DNA of 64,000 bases, from contig NZ_JANIOF010000001.1 in assembly GCF_024733555.1 (NCBI RefSeq), positions 372,001-436,000 of the forward strand, given 5' to 3'. A program made the position numbers and the translations under genes. A model generated the notes under the pieces. It was not told the origin of the DNA. It searched no databases and saw nothing but the letters and a program-made list of their open reading frames with translations. Position 1 is the stretch's first letter. Each line of letters opens with the position of its first letter. Source of the DNA: Paenibacillus sp. SC116 (GTDB lineage Bacteria > Bacillota > Bacilli > Paenibacillales > Paenibacillaceae). Of the stretch, positions 17,382 through 26,522 are shown one piece after another.

Positions 17382-18032
17382 TTTGCTCACCCTAATTTCA
17401 AATGGATTCGATCTAATTACGATCATTATATCCATCTTATGGAGTGCTGTCCGCCGAAAATCAGGCATTGATATTTTTAAAAGGAAGGACATGTATTGCT
17501 ACGATGAAACGAATTATGCAGGCTGCATGCATCGCTTTAAACGCGGAGATTTTGGTTTACATAATATTAATTAGGTTAACGATTTAGCTTTTACATAAAT
17601 AATGGTGGATAAGATAGGAATTCAGCTATGCAGCTCAAACTTGTGTTAACAAGCTCGTAATGTGGAGCAAAATGAATTGTGGAGTGGATTACACTTAGAT
17701 TTCAATCGTGAAGCCGTTTTCGTGCGGTAATTTGCTCTAACGGTCGCGAGTGACGTTAATTACGCAAAATCGTGCTATGTAGTATTTTAACGGTCGTAGG
17801 AGCGCTTATTTTAGCAATATTGGAGAATGCCATCGCTTTTTCTGATAAATAAGCTAACTGGCATCCTTTACATTTCAATCGAAGCAAAATGCAAGCTGAT
17901 AGCCTCCATGGCAACCGTTACGTTAATGCAATTGATCTTGCCATAGGAGTTCGGCGGTCCATGAAGATGCCAGCTTCCTTTTACGTACTTTTGTTACCAT
18001 CTGCTGCTGGGCAGGGCAGGTTTTCTAATAGT
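17382..18032. other. Long intergenic region with AACGGT-type repeats
   Basis: No convincing gene. Short frames near 17492-17585 (including a hydrophobic 27-codon one at 17502) lack properly spaced RBSs. From 17735 there are copies of a dispersed motif: TAACGGTCGCGAGTGACGTT (17738-17757), TAACGGTCGTAGGAGCGCTT (17788-17807) and an inverted ATGGCAACCGTTACGTTAA (17908-17926). The same family occurs at 49299-49490. Confidence 0.6.
17738..17926. repeat. Dispersed intergenic repeat cluster, copy 1
   Basis: Two direct and one inverted copy of an AACGGTYG(N5-7)CGYTTA-like unit. Matching units are found at 49299-49490, 31 kb away, in another long gene-free stretch. This suggests a genome-wide repeat family. 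Confidence 0.6.
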
Positions 18033-18068
18033 TGAGCCGAACCTTGACTATGAAGGTTCGGCTCATTT
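18033..18068 (+). terminator. Perfect 13-bp hairpin with T-rich tail on plus strand
   Basis: TGAGCCGAACCTT, a 7-base loop and AAGGTTCGGCTCA, then TTTT. The U tract is on the plus strand, although the only gene close by (18109-18708) is on the minus strand. It may end an unrecognised plus-strand transcript from the repeat region or act as a structural stop for the minus gene. Confidence 0.6.
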
Positions 18069-18108
18069 TGTGCAGACTATGTATCGATCATTCATATGCG
18101 GTAGATTT

Positions 18109-18708
18109 TTAGACTTCGTTTGTCTTAGTCTTATTTTCTCTGGCCAAAAACCAGCCTAAAACCCCAGATACCGCTATCGCTCCAAGGACAATAGATATCT
18201 CGAAAGTATCAAAATAAAAATAGGACGTTAGTGAATTCTGAGCAGCACGCATACCAATCACCGTAACGTAAGACACGATAAAACCGATAACCGTGCCAAG
18301 CAATACGTATTTTACTTTGTTGTCTGCCAGCTTACGTGTTATGACTTTATAGCCAACGATGATGAAAAGCAATGGAAGGAGGGATAGTAATTTTTGAATG
18401 AAAGATGAATAAGGTACAAATATTGTGATATGCTCATCCAATAGCATATACAGCCAAACTCCGAATACACCTCCGACTGCAATGCCACGCACATTAATCA
18501 TCTCATCATATTTGAAATAAAATATACTCACGAGAATAGTAAGTATGGGAAATGCAATCATTCCAATAGAGTAAACTAGAAAGCTAAGTGCAAAAGAATC
18601 TTGCGGTGTAGATGTACTGAAATAAAAGTTATCTAATAAAATAAGCGCGACTAGATAACTAGCTACAACCGTAACGAGGCTACCGAGCATAGCATATAAA
18701 CTTCTCAT
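18109..18708 (-). CDS. Multi-pass membrane protein, function unknown
   Basis: This is a hydrophobic protein of 199 residues with about six membrane segments: residues 5-25, 40-63, 75-92, 105-122, 135-155 and 172-190, ending in a charged tail RENKTKTNEV. No catalytic or transport motif is visible and I do not recognise the family. The ATG at 18708 has TAGGAGG 5 bases upstream, a convincing start. It is monocistronic and divergent from the ABC-F gene, with a 174-base gap. Confidence 0.75.
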   Translation of the reverse strand: MRSLYAMLGSLVTVVASYLVALILLDNFYFSTSTPQDSFALSFLVYSIGMIAFPILTILVSIFYFKYDEMINVRGIAVGGVFGVWLYMLLDEHITIFVPYSSFIQKLLSLLPLLFIIVGYKVITRKLADNKVKYVLLGTVIGFIVSYVTVIGMRAAQNSLTSYFYFDTFEISIVLGAIAVSGVLGWFLARENKTKTNEV

Positions 18709-18882
18709 TAGTTCCTCCTAATGTAATATGATAGTTGTATCATAAGCTGAGAATGTTTGGAAATAGAATTTTTAAGAATTATGTAACCTTACCCATAAAA
18801 ATAAATGGATACACATTGAGTTATGGACCCGATAACGTTTATAATAAATCGAGTAAAAAGTATATTAGAAAAGGTGTCATGG

Positions 18883-20439
18883 ATGAGCATATTAAATGTA
18901 GAGAAATTAAGCCACGGCTTTGGAGATCGTGCGATCTTCAAGGACGTTTCCTTCCGCCTGCTTAAAGGCGAGCACATTGGACTAATCGGCGCCAACGGCG
19001 AAGGTAAATCCACTTTTATGAATATTATTACTGGTAAGCTTCAGCCAGATGAAGGTAAGGTAGAATGGTCCAAGCGTATGCGTGTTGGATATTTGGATCA
19101 GCATGCTGTACTTACGAAGGGATCTTCCATTCGTGATATTTTAAGAAGTGCCTTCCAATATCTATTTGATCTGGAACAAGAAATGAATGACATGTACGGC
19201 AAGATGGGGGATGTAACGCCAGAAGAGTTGGAAAAGCTTCTTGAGGATGTCGGTACGATTCAAGATACGCTGACGAATCAAGATTTCTATCTCATCGATG
19301 CTAAAGTCGAAGAAACCGCTCGTGGACTTGGACTTAACGATATCGGATTGGATAAAGACGTTCATGACCTCAGTGGTGGACAACGTACGAAAGTATTGTT
19401 GGCGAAGCTATTGCTTGAAAAGCCAGATATTTTGCTACTGGACGAGCCGACGAACTATTTGGATGAGCAGCATATCGAATGGTTGAAACGCTACCTATTG
19501 GCGTATGAGAATGCATTTATTTTGATTTCACACGACATTCCGTTTCTTAACAGTGTAATTAACATGATTTATCATATGGAAAATCAAGAATTGAATCGCT
19601 ATGTTGGCGACTATGATAAATTCCAGCAAGTGTACGAAATGAGAAAGCAGCAGCTTGAATCCGCTTATAAGCGTCAACAGCAAGAGATTGCTGAGTTGAA
19701 AGACTTCGTTGCGCGTAACAAGGCCAGTGTAGCGACGCGTAACATGGCGATGTCGAGACAGAAGAAGCTGGATAAGATGGATGTTATCGAGCTTGCTCAA
19801 GAAAAACCTAAGCCGCAATTCAATTTCAAGGATGCTAGAGCTTCAAGCAAGCTTATCTTTGAAACAAAGGATCTCGTTATCGGATATGACGAGCCGTTGT
19901 CTCGTCCGCTTAACCTTCGTATGGAACGCGGTCAAAAGATTGCATTTGTCGGTGCGAACGGTATCGGTAAGACGACGCTGCTGCGCAGCATTTTGGGCGA
20001 AATCAAAGCGATTTCCGGCTCTGTTGAGCTTGGAGAAAACTTGGAAATCGGCTATTTCCAACAGGAAATGAAAGAAGCAAACACGAACACTTGCATCGAA
20101 GAAATTTGGGGCGAGTTCCCAGCGTTCACACAATTCGAGGTACGTGCAGCGTTAGCGAAGTGCGGACTTACGACGAAGCATATAGAGAGTAAGATTCAGG
20201 TGCTTAGTGGTGGAGAGAAGGCCAAGGTACGTCTTTGCAAGCTAATCAACAATGAGACAAACTTGCTCGTACTCGATGAGCCGACGAACCACTTGGATGT
20301 AGATGCGAAGGATGAGCTGAAGCGTGCCTTGAAAGCATACAAAGGCAGCATCCTGCTCATTTCCCACGAACCTGAGTTCTATCGTGATGTTGTTACAGAG
20401 ACATGGAATTGTGAATCTTGGACAACAAAAGTATTTTAA
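18883..20439 (+). CDS. yfmM: ABC-F ATPase, YfmM-like
   Basis: This is a soluble ABC-F protein with two ATPase cassettes and no membrane domain, a family that acts on ribosomes (translation factors or antibiotic target protection). Cassette 1: Walker A GANGEGKST, signature LSGGQ, Walker B LLLDEPTNYLDE. Cassette 2: GANGIGKTT, LSGGE, LVLDEPTNHLD. Between them lies the interdomain linker with the conserved RNMAMSRQKKLDKM. The 518 residues and the C-terminal ETWNCESWTTKV match B. subtilis YfmM, a housekeeping-type member, better than Msr/Vga/Lsa. ATG 18883 follows AAAGGTG; the longer frame to 18823 has no RBS. Confidence 0.9.
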   Translation: MSILNVEKLSHGFGDRAIFKDVSFRLLKGEHIGLIGANGEGKSTFMNIITGKLQPDEGKVEWSKRMRVGYLDQHAVLTKGSSIRDILRSAFQYLFDLEQEMNDMYGKMGDVTPEELEKLLEDVGTIQDTLTNQDFYLIDAKVEETARGLGLNDIGLDKDVHDLSGGQRTKVLLAKLLLEKPDILLLDEPTNYLDEQHIEWLKRYLLAYENAFILISHDIPFLNSVINMIYHMENQELNRYVGDYDKFQQVYEMRKQQLESAYKRQQQEIAELKDFVARNKASVATRNMAMSRQKKLDKMDVIELAQEKPKPQFNFKDARASSKLIFETKDLVIGYDEPLSRPLNLRMERGQKIAFVGANGIGKTTLLRSILGEIKAISGSVELGENLEIGYFQQEMKEANTNTCIEEIWGEFPAFTQFEVRAALAKCGLTTKHIESKIQVLSGGEKAKVRLCKLINNETNLLVLDEPTNHLDVDAKDELKRALKAYKGSILLISHEPEFYRDVVTETWNCESWTTKVF

Positions 20440-20454
20440 TACATGTTAATAATG

Positions 20455-20490
20455 CCGGTTCTGTCGCAATTGATGCGATAGAACCGGTTT
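20455..20490 (+). terminator. Intrinsic terminator after ABC-F gene
   Basis: CCGGTTCTgTCGCA, loop, TGCGAtAGAACCGG then TTT; a stem of about 13 bp. Confidence 0.8.
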
Positions 20491-20582
20491 GTACTATCTA
20501 CATATATACGGCTATTGATGCAACGTATTAAATACCAGCGTTCGAACTATTTGCATTTGATGAACGCTCTCTATTTATATGA

Positions 20583-20801
20583 AGTGCAAATCGACCTCTA
20601 AGAAACCACGAAAACTACCACTTAGCTCTGATGGAAAATGATAAATTCTCAAAGAAAGAAGCTTTTGATATATACGGTAATCATTGCGAATATATTGGAA
20701 GTGAGGCATTTTGCATCTATGGCAATGAGCGTTATAATAACCTCAACTTCATTTCGTTAACCGAAGAGTACAGGCTTAAAACTATTCAATACAACATTTA
20801 A
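20583..20801 (+). pseudogene. Probable gene remnant
   Basis: An open stretch ending at TAA 20799-20801 encodes a well-composed peptide with segments NHENYHLALMENDKFSKKEA and EYIGSEAFCIYGNERYNNLN. It has protein-like composition but no start with an RBS: the only in-frame ATG (20631) lacks one, and a stop precedes at 20580. I read it as the C-terminal remnant of a lost gene. The family is not recognised. The rest of 20491-21058 shows nothing else I can support. Confidence 0.35.
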
Positions 20802-21058
20802 ATCTGTCTCTCGGAGAATGAAAGAAGTTTTACTAGCCGACATAATTGGGTATCAAATGGACAAGACTCCGCTATTTTGATTCGCATCGAGTTAGCCTGT
20901 TACAGTATACAAATACGCTGTATAATGGAGAAACTTCGTTTCAAGATAACGGATGAGCTAGTTAGGCAAGATAGGATTCAAAAACCGAAAGCCTGAGTAT
21001 TTAGCTTTGTACGATTGTTAGAGCAATAAAATTCAGCAAGATCCATATGAGGTGGCTT

Positions 21059-21736
21059 ATGAATGATGAGCAATGGAGGCAGGCGGAATACGCACTGTCT
21101 CGCATGGAAGTAATGAAGCAAGGAATGAACGACCCCGTAACCATTGAAGGGGAGTCTGATGAACTGCACTGCATCGGAATCGGTACGGATGCTGCCGTGT
21201 TTGTCCATGACCGGATGCCTCAATACGCATATAAGCTCTACGCAGCAGAGGCGCTCCCTAAGAAAGAAGCGGAAATTAGCGTGTACGAAGCGTTGAAAGG
21301 GAGCTCATTTTTCCCAGTCTATTACGGTGCTGGAAATCGATATGTAGTACTTAGTCACGAACGAGGGATCACGCTTTATGACTGCTTGCTCTTAGGTATA
21401 CCAGTGCCTAGACAAGTTGTTGATGACGTGGAAGCAGCACGAGCATTTGTCCGTGAAAAAGGGTTGAATCCCCGAGATATTCACTTAAAAAATGTGCTGC
21501 TGCAGGACGGTCGAGGTAAAGTTCTCGATGTGTCTGAATATATTCAGCCTGGTAACGACAAGCGATGGGAGCATCTTGTATGGGCGTATGACAACGTCTA
21601 TCCTTTGCTAGAAGGAGAGAAAATATCAAGCTGGCTGTTGGAAGCAGTGAAAAACGGATATTATCGTTTTGATCCAGCTAACGGTAGTTTACAGGATTTC
21701 GCGGAGCGCATTAGAAGGCTCTTTTTTGGAAAGTAA
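21059..21736 (+). CDS. Protein kinase-like protein (YrzF-like)
   Basis: This is a small kinase-fold protein of 225 residues. Lys in YAYKLYAAEAL, Glu in KKEAEISVYEAL, catalytic loop NPRDIHLKNVLL (Asp and downstream Asn) and a DFG-like KVLDVSEYI follow the Ser/Thr kinase order, although the glycine-rich loop is short (GIGTDAAVF) and the C-lobe is reduced. It resembles B. subtilis YrzF and related small bacterial kinases; activity is not certain. ATG 21059 is preferred (GAGGT 5 bases upstream) over ATG 21047, whose RBS is poor. It is a single gene followed by a terminator. Confidence 0.8.
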   Translation: MNDEQWRQAEYALSRMEVMKQGMNDPVTIEGESDELHCIGIGTDAAVFVHDRMPQYAYKLYAAEALPKKEAEISVYEALKGSSFFPVYYGAGNRYVVLSHERGITLYDCLLLGIPVPRQVVDDVEAARAFVREKGLNPRDIHLKNVLLQDGRGKVLDVSEYIQPGNDKRWEHLVWAYDNVYPLLEGEKISSWLLEAVKNGYYRFDPANGSLQDFAERIRRLFFGK

Positions 21737-21830
21737 GATCGGGAGAATGATATTCGTAATTGGAAAATATCATAACTATCGATTCACGAACGAATTCGTT
21801 CAAAATTTAAATACATGCATGAGTAAAGAT

Positions 21831-21860
21831 CCCCGCAGCGTAACATGCGGGGGTTTTCTT
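21831..21860 (+). terminator. Intrinsic terminator
   Basis: CCCCGCA, 8-base loop, TGCGGGG and a T-rich tail, about 95 bases after the kinase-like gene. Confidence 0.8.
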
Positions 21861-21923
21861 TTCCATTTATGAAATGCTGAAAAAATAGTATGTCATTATA
21901 GGCTTCGGGATAATCAAACATTA

Positions 21924-22865
21924 TCAGTTATCACCGGAATACAACCTCAATATTTCTTCCGCATGCTTACGCATACCATCGATTAATTCCTGCGGTTCTA
22001 GCACACGCGCATGAGCTCCGAGTCTATAAAATAAAGGCATGGAAAAATTAATTTCACTCTTATCCATCATCATATCGATATGGCCTGTTCCATCTTCATG
22101 GATGACGACAGAGTCTTCAAAGTTAGGGATGCTTTTAAATTGACGGATACCTTCTGCTGATAACTGAACATACAGCCGAATCGGCTGCTTGACTTCATAA
22201 GAGCTAAACCACTCCTGTAAATTCATATATTCATCATGATTTTCTTCTGTCGATTCGATAGATCGAATACGATCTACACGAAATAGCAGCACCTTTTGCT
22301 TAGGATAATCATAAGCAGGCAAATACCATAAACCATCATGGGCGTATATCCCGATAGGACGGATATACTTTGTTGTCGTTCCTGATTTTGATTCGTATTG
22401 CATGTGTATATTTTGATTATGAATAGCAGCTTCAAGTACGTCTCTTAACAGTGGTGTATGTATTGTCCGTTTAGGAGCCCAAAACGCGATATATGAACGA
22501 ATTTTATCGACTTTAGCTTTCGCGTCAGGCTGAAGCGAATTATATAATTTATGCGACACAGAGCTGATTTCTGCATCAAAAGGTAAATCGCGATAGTAGC
22601 GTAAGGACTGAAAGGAAAAGAAAATGGATACCGCTTCATCCTCTGTAAATAATATAGGCGGCAGCATTTTACTTGATAATACGGTGTATCCTCCGTGCCG
22701 TCCTTGTTCCGCGTAAATGGGTAAGCCCATATCACTTAAATCCAGTATATATCGATGTACCGTACGAACAGATATCTGAAATTCATCTGCGATTTCCTGT
22801 GCAGTAAACTTCTTTTTCGCACTGGCAAACAAGAGAATATCTAATAATCGCTTTGCTTTTGACAA
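21924..22865 (-). CDS. HTH/WYL-domain transcriptional regulator
   Basis: This is a DeoR-like HTH_11 regulator with a WYL ligand domain. The N-terminal helix-turn-helix is KFTAQEIADEFQISVRTVHRYILDLSDMG (positions about 18-46). The WYL region includes YIRPIGIYAHDGLWYLPAYD near the middle, followed by the WCX C-terminal segment. TTG 22865 is preferred: AAAAGGTGA lies just before it and the protein then begins SKAKRLLDILL as usual for this family. An in-frame ATG at 22907 has no RBS. It is divergent from the reductase gene at 22989, its most likely target. Confidence 0.9.
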   Translation of the reverse strand: MSKAKRLLDILLFASAKKKFTAQEIADEFQISVRTVHRYILDLSDMGLPIYAEQGRHGGYTVLSSKMLPPILFTEDEAVSIFFSFQSLRYYRDLPFDAEISSVSHKLYNSLQPDAKAKVDKIRSYIAFWAPKRTIHTPLLRDVLEAAIHNQNIHMQYESKSGTTTKYIRPIGIYAHDGLWYLPAYDYPKQKVLLFRVDRIRSIESTEENHDEYMNLQEWFSSYEVKQPIRLYVQLSAEGIRQFKSIPNFEDSVVIHEDGTGHIDMMMDKSEINFSMPLFYRLGAHARVLEPQELIDGMRKHAEEILRLYSGDN

Positions 22866-22988
22866 TTCGCTCACCTTTTCTTTATTTATCATGCCATTAG
22901 TTGTCATGTTTTATCGTTAGTATAGAGGATACCTGATGAATGTATCAACAATTAGGAACTTTCAAACAGCGAAAAGGAGACGGATGAT

Positions 22989-23513
22989 ATGTCACGCGAA
23001 ATTATTTTGTATATTGCAACAAGTTTAGATGGATTTATTGCGAAAGAAGATGATGATTTGCAATGGCTAATGGAAACGGAAGCAGAGGAAGGCGATAACG
23101 GATACAACGAAATGTACCAATCGATCGATACGACGATTATGGGGAAACGCACGTATGATTGGGTTGTGGAAAATATCGAAACGTTTCCGTATATGGATAA
23201 AAAGAACTATGTCTTTTCAAAGACTGAAATAGGTTCCAATGAATATGTGGAATTCGTTAATGAAGATGTGGTCGAGTTTACGAGAAAGTTGAAAGCTCAA
23301 GATGGCTCAAAAATATGGATGATAGGGGGAGGCTTAATCCTTGATGCATTTATGAAGGAGAACTTAATTGATGAATATATCATAACGGTGACTCCTCACA
23401 TCTTAGGTTCTGGCATTCCTTTATTTAAAGAGAAAAATCCACAAATTGATTTGCAGCTAGTCAGTACACGACGGACGGGGCAGTTTGTGGAAATGCACTA
23501 TAAGGTGAAATAA
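22989..23513 (+). CDS. Dihydrofolate reductase / RibD C-terminal-like reductase
   Basis: This belongs to the RibD_C (bacterial bifunctional deaminase-reductase C-terminal) family, also called DHFR-like YwjB. Conserved parts are the N-terminal ILYIATSLDGFIAKEDDDLQ, TTIMGKRTYDWV, the nucleotide loop KIWMIGGGLILDAF and TVTPHILGSGIPLF. At 174 residues it is a stand-alone reductase with unknown substrate. RBS AAAAGGAGA stands 6 bases before the ATG. Divergent from the WYL regulator, which may control it. Confidence 0.9.
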   Translation: MSREIILYIATSLDGFIAKEDDDLQWLMETEAEEGDNGYNEMYQSIDTTIMGKRTYDWVVENIETFPYMDKKNYVFSKTEIGSNEYVEFVNEDVVEFTRKLKAQDGSKIWMIGGGLILDAFMKENLIDEYIITVTPHILGSGIPLFKEKNPQIDLQLVSTRRTGQFVEMHYKVK

Positions 23514-23533
23514 ATCGTATTCTCGCTCAAAAG

Positions 23534-23578
23534 GAAATCTCCATCTCCACTTCATCTGTGGTCATTGGAGGTTTCTTT
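23534..23578 (+). terminator. Intrinsic terminator after the reductase gene
   Basis: GAAATCTCC and GGAGGTTTC pair across a 24-base loop, followed by a TTT-containing tail. Confidence 0.6.
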
Positions 23579-23735
23579 GCGTATGTGAATAGGCGAATTG
23601 AAACGTAAAGCTTTATCTTCCCATTGAAAGAGGGAAATATAATAAAATATTGTATTGCCCTCACGTAGCGTCAATATAGTAAGCTAATGGAAGCGGGGGG
23701 TTATGTTAAGTAATCTTTATGAGGGGGATTCCACA

Positions 23736-24194
23736 GTGGTTGATAATCGTACCGTTATGGAGAATGGAAGATGCATAGAATGTGGAGCGAAGTCGGTAGA
23801 TGGATTTTCCTGCTACGAACTGTTTGGTTTTCCACTTGTATGGGAGCACAATGACCCCGAATTATATGCCCTGCATTTCTGGCTTGTTTCATGTTATATG
23901 ATACAGCATCCTTCTAACTACACAGAAGAAGGGTATCGTCTCACGGTTCAATTATTTTCGGAGGCTTACGATAATGATTGGGATACTGCGTATATTCTAA
24001 AAAGAAATCGAAAGATGGTCGCCACAATTGATAAAATATCAAATCCGCAACCGCATAAAGAACGAGTGCGAAAATTAAAATCTTGGTCTATGACGATTGA
24101 AAATATATACGCAGGCGGAGAAAAGAATGCTATCGCAAATATTATCAAATGGAAAGACTCGATTCGCAATGAATTAGATTATCCGATAAAGTAA
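23736..24194 (+). CDS. DUF5946-like protein
   Basis: This resembles the DUF5946 family. It begins with a zinc-ribbon-like CIECGAKSVDGFSC and then HFWLVSCYMIQHPSNYTEEGY, a conserved helical block of this family. The C-terminal region is helical (RERVRKLKSWSMTIENI-type). No function is known. GTG 23736 is chosen because AGGGGG stands 8 bases before it; an in-frame ATG at 23703 with only GGGGGG two bases away is the alternative and would add 11 residues. A single gene between a terminator and the luciferase operon promoter. Confidence 0.7.
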   Translation: MVDNRTVMENGRCIECGAKSVDGFSCYELFGFPLVWEHNDPELYALHFWLVSCYMIQHPSNYTEEGYRLTVQLFSEAYDNDWDTAYILKRNRKMVATIDKISNPQPHKERVRKLKSWSMTIENIYAGGEKNAIANIIKWKDSIRNELDYPIK

Positions 24195-24232
24195 CAGACC
24201 GCCTTTCATAACAAATAGGTATCTATGTCTAG

Positions 24233-24258
24233 GTATCGTTTTGTATACTATACCACTT
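24233..24258 (+). promoter_or_regulatory. HxlR-type operator before the monooxygenase operon
   Basis: GTATC-N2-TTTGTATACTATACCACTT; the last 19 bases are identical to 26530-26548, in front of the HxlR gene. Contains the palindrome GTATA-c-TATAC (24243-24253). A further related CTATAGTATAG lies at 24336-24346 nearer the gene. Probable binding sites of the HxlR regulator encoded at 26141-26506. Confidence 0.75.
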
Positions 24259-24362
24259 TGAAGTGCCTACTTTTATAAATGGATCATTTAGGGGATAATA
24301 AACACATTGATAATCATTTAAAAGTTAGTTACTTTCTATAGTATAGTAAGGGGTTGGAGAGC

Positions 24363-25418
24363 GTGGAAAAGTATCGTATTGATCAAAATAAAGGTATAGA
24401 ATTTGGTCTTTTTACACTAGGAGAGCATACTCCAGATCCACATACAGGTGAACGAATATCTGCTGAACAGCGAATCCATCAAATTATTGAGTCAGCGAAG
24501 CTGGCGGAGCAAGCGGGCGTAGATGTTTTTGGTGTTGGGGAAAGTCATCAAGAGTATTTCGCATCACAAGCTCATTCTGTTATTTTAGGCGCAATCGCAC
24601 AAGCAACTGAAAAAATAAAAATCATAAGTGCTTCTACCATAATCAGTACCTCTGATCCTGTACGTGTATATGAAGACTTTGCAACGATTGATTTGATATC
24701 AAAAGGGCGTACAGAAATTGTAGCGGGACGGGCATCACGAGTAGGTCTTTTCAAATTGTTAGGGTATGAATTGCACAATTATGAAGAATTATTTGAAGAG
24801 AAATTTGATCTGTTGAACCTGATTAATGAACAGGAAACGGTGAACTGGAAGGGACAATTCCGTGCTAAGCTGCATGATGCTAAGGTTCTGCCTCGACCAA
24901 AGCTCGGTTCGATGCCAATCTGGCGTGCAGTTGGCGGCTCTCCAGGCAGTGCAATTAAAGCGGGTCGTGCGGGAGTTCCTATGACACTTGCGACACTAGG
25001 TGGTCCAGCAACAAGTTTCAAACATGCTGTGGATGCTTATCGAAATGCTGCAGCAGAGAGTGGATATGATCCACAAACCCTTCCTGTTGCCATTACAGGT
25101 TTGTTCTACGCGGCTGAATCTACGCAGAAAGCGCTAAGTGAGTATTATCCATATGTAAACTCAGGCATTACATTGGCAAATGGACGGGGATACCCGAAAC
25201 AGCAGTTTGCTCAAGGTGCAGACAAGCGAGATACGCTTGTGTTGGGCAGCCCACAAGAAATCATCGAGAAAATCCTTTATCAACATGAGATATTTGGACA
25301 TCAGCGATATTTGGCGCAGCTAGACTTTGGCGGTGTTCCATTCGATAAAGTGATGAAAAATATTGAATTGATTGGCACGGAAATACTGCCGGCTGTTAAA
25401 AAATATACAGCCAAATAA
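24363..25418 (+). CDS. LLM-class flavin-dependent monooxygenase
   Basis: This is a bacterial luciferase-like monooxygenase that uses reduced FMN and oxygen. The TIM-barrel starts IEFGLFTLGEHTPDPHTGE, with GVGESHQEYFASQAHSVILGAIAQ, DLISKGRTEIVAGRAS and ending LAQLDFGGVPFDKVMKNIELIGTEILP, which matches the group-2 putative FMN-dependent monooxygenases. The substrate is unknown. GTG 24363 was chosen with GGAG and AAGGGG upstream; a TTG at 24354 would leave no space for a RBS. It is followed by its likely flavin reductase after 15 bases and preceded by HxlR-type operators. Confidence 0.9.
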   Translation: MEKYRIDQNKGIEFGLFTLGEHTPDPHTGERISAEQRIHQIIESAKLAEQAGVDVFGVGESHQEYFASQAHSVILGAIAQATEKIKIISASTIISTSDPVRVYEDFATIDLISKGRTEIVAGRASRVGLFKLLGYELHNYEELFEEKFDLLNLINEQETVNWKGQFRAKLHDAKVLPRPKLGSMPIWRAVGGSPGSAIKAGRAGVPMTLATLGGPATSFKHAVDAYRNAAAESGYDPQTLPVAITGLFYAAESTQKALSEYYPYVNSGITLANGRGYPKQQFAQGADKRDTLVLGSPQEIIEKILYQHEIFGHQRYLAQLDFGGVPFDKVMKNIELIGTEILPAVKKYTAK

Positions 25419-25433
25419 TTGGAGGCCTTTGCT

Positions 25434-26000
25434 ATGAAAATTGTCGGTTTATCTGGTTCGATCGTAGGGTCGAAAACACGTACCGCTATGGATTATACGA
25501 TTAAGACATTGTCTGAGAAATATCCAGATGTTGAAGTTACCTTAATTGACCTTGCTGAGTATTCGGTCCAATTCAGTGATGGACGTGACTATAGGGAGTA
25601 TGATGGCGATACCGCTTATGTAACGAAAACGATTATGGAAGCTGACGCGATCATTATAGGAACACCTATTTTTCAATCATCCATTCCAGCGACGTTGAAA
25701 AATATTTTCGATTTACTTCCTGTTAATGCTTTTCGCGATAAAATCGTTAGTATGCTGGTCACTGCGGGTACATCGAAGCATTATCTCATTCCGGAGCTGC
25801 ATCTTAAGCCGATTCTTGCTTATATGAAAGCACAAATGGTTCAAACGTATGTATTTATTGAAGAACAAGATTTCCAACGGAAAGAAATTGTGAATGACGA
25901 TGTTCTATTCCGCATTGAACGTTTGGTGGAGGACACAGTCGTGTTGACTGAAACCTTTACGAACATTCGTGAGCAAAACGAAGCCAAGTATGATTTCTAA
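25434..26000 (+). CDS. NADPH-dependent FMN reductase
   Basis: This flavodoxin-like NAD(P)H:FMN reductase probably supplies FMNH2 to the monooxygenase just upstream. It shows the N-terminal IVGLSGSIVGSKTRTAMDY FMN phosphate loop, the DAIIIGTPIFQSSIPATLKNIFDLL segment and GTSKHYLIPELHLKPILAYM, as in SsuE/MsuE-type reductases. The ATG at 25434 has GGAGG 7 bases upstream, inside the 15-base gap after the monooxygenase stop, so the pair is one operon forming a two-component flavin monooxygenase. Confidence 0.92.
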   Translation: MKIVGLSGSIVGSKTRTAMDYTIKTLSEKYPDVEVTLIDLAEYSVQFSDGRDYREYDGDTAYVTKTIMEADAIIIGTPIFQSSIPATLKNIFDLLPVNAFRDKIVSMLVTAGTSKHYLIPELHLKPILAYMKAQMVQTYVFIEEQDFQRKEIVNDDVLFRIERLVEDTVVLTETFTNIREQNEAKYDF

Positions 26001-26140
26001 AAGGCTAATGAAGTGGAGCACCATGTAAACGACATAACTGAAATATCGATTGCAGACATAAGAAGGTAATAAGAAAAGAGGGGCAACTGTGACGATAGCC
26101 TCTCTTTTGTGCGGCTGCTAACATCAGCCATCTTATTTTA

Positions 26141-26506
26141 TTACATGCTGCTTTGCTGTGCTTCTTGCATCTCTTGCTTCTTTTGAAGCTTACGCAAATT
26201 ATGACTGTGACCCCATTCATGCATAGCTTCTAAAATTGGCTCCAAACTTTTGCCGTACTCCGTTATCGAATACTCCACTTTTGGTGGGACCTGTGGATAT
26301 ATTTTCCGTATAATAATTTCTTCTTCTTCTAATTCACGAAGCTGCTGCGTTAACATTTTCTGAGTGATGCCTGGCATATCACGTTTCAATTCGTTAAATC
26401 TTTTCGTTCCAGAATGGAGCAGATGCAGCAATATGATAGGTTTCCATTTGCCGACTAATATCCCCAACGCCTCATCGACGCGGCATAATTCGGGCTGCTT
26501 CTCCAT
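26141..26506 (-). CDS. HxlR family transcriptional regulator
   Basis: This is a MarR-like winged-helix regulator of the HxlR family. Typical sequence: [74 protein letters not shown]. One Cys near the N-terminus (residue 8) stands where YodB/HypR-type members sense thiol-reactive electrophiles. RBS GGAGGTG precedes the ATG. A 19-bp element identical to one in the monooxygenase promoter lies 24-42 bases upstream, so it likely represses both itself and that operon in response to electrophiles or quinones. Confidence 0.92.
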   Translation of the reverse strand: MEKQPELCRVDEALGILVGKWKPIILLHLLHSGTKRFNELKRDMPGITQKMLTQQLRELEEEEIIIRKIYPQVPPKVEYSITEYGKSLEPILEAMHEWGHSHNLRKLQKKQEMQEAQQSSM

Positions 26507-26522
26507 TACACACCTCCGCTAA

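Noticed and set aside
17502-17585. Small hydrophobic peptide frame downstream of the ada promoter
   Set aside because: The nearest purine-rich box is about 14 bases away and there is no other support.
18883-20439. ABC-F protein as an Msr/Vga-type antibiotic resistance determinant
   Set aside because: Length, linker and C-terminus fit the housekeeping YfmM group, and no stalling leader peptide with an RBS was seen upstream.
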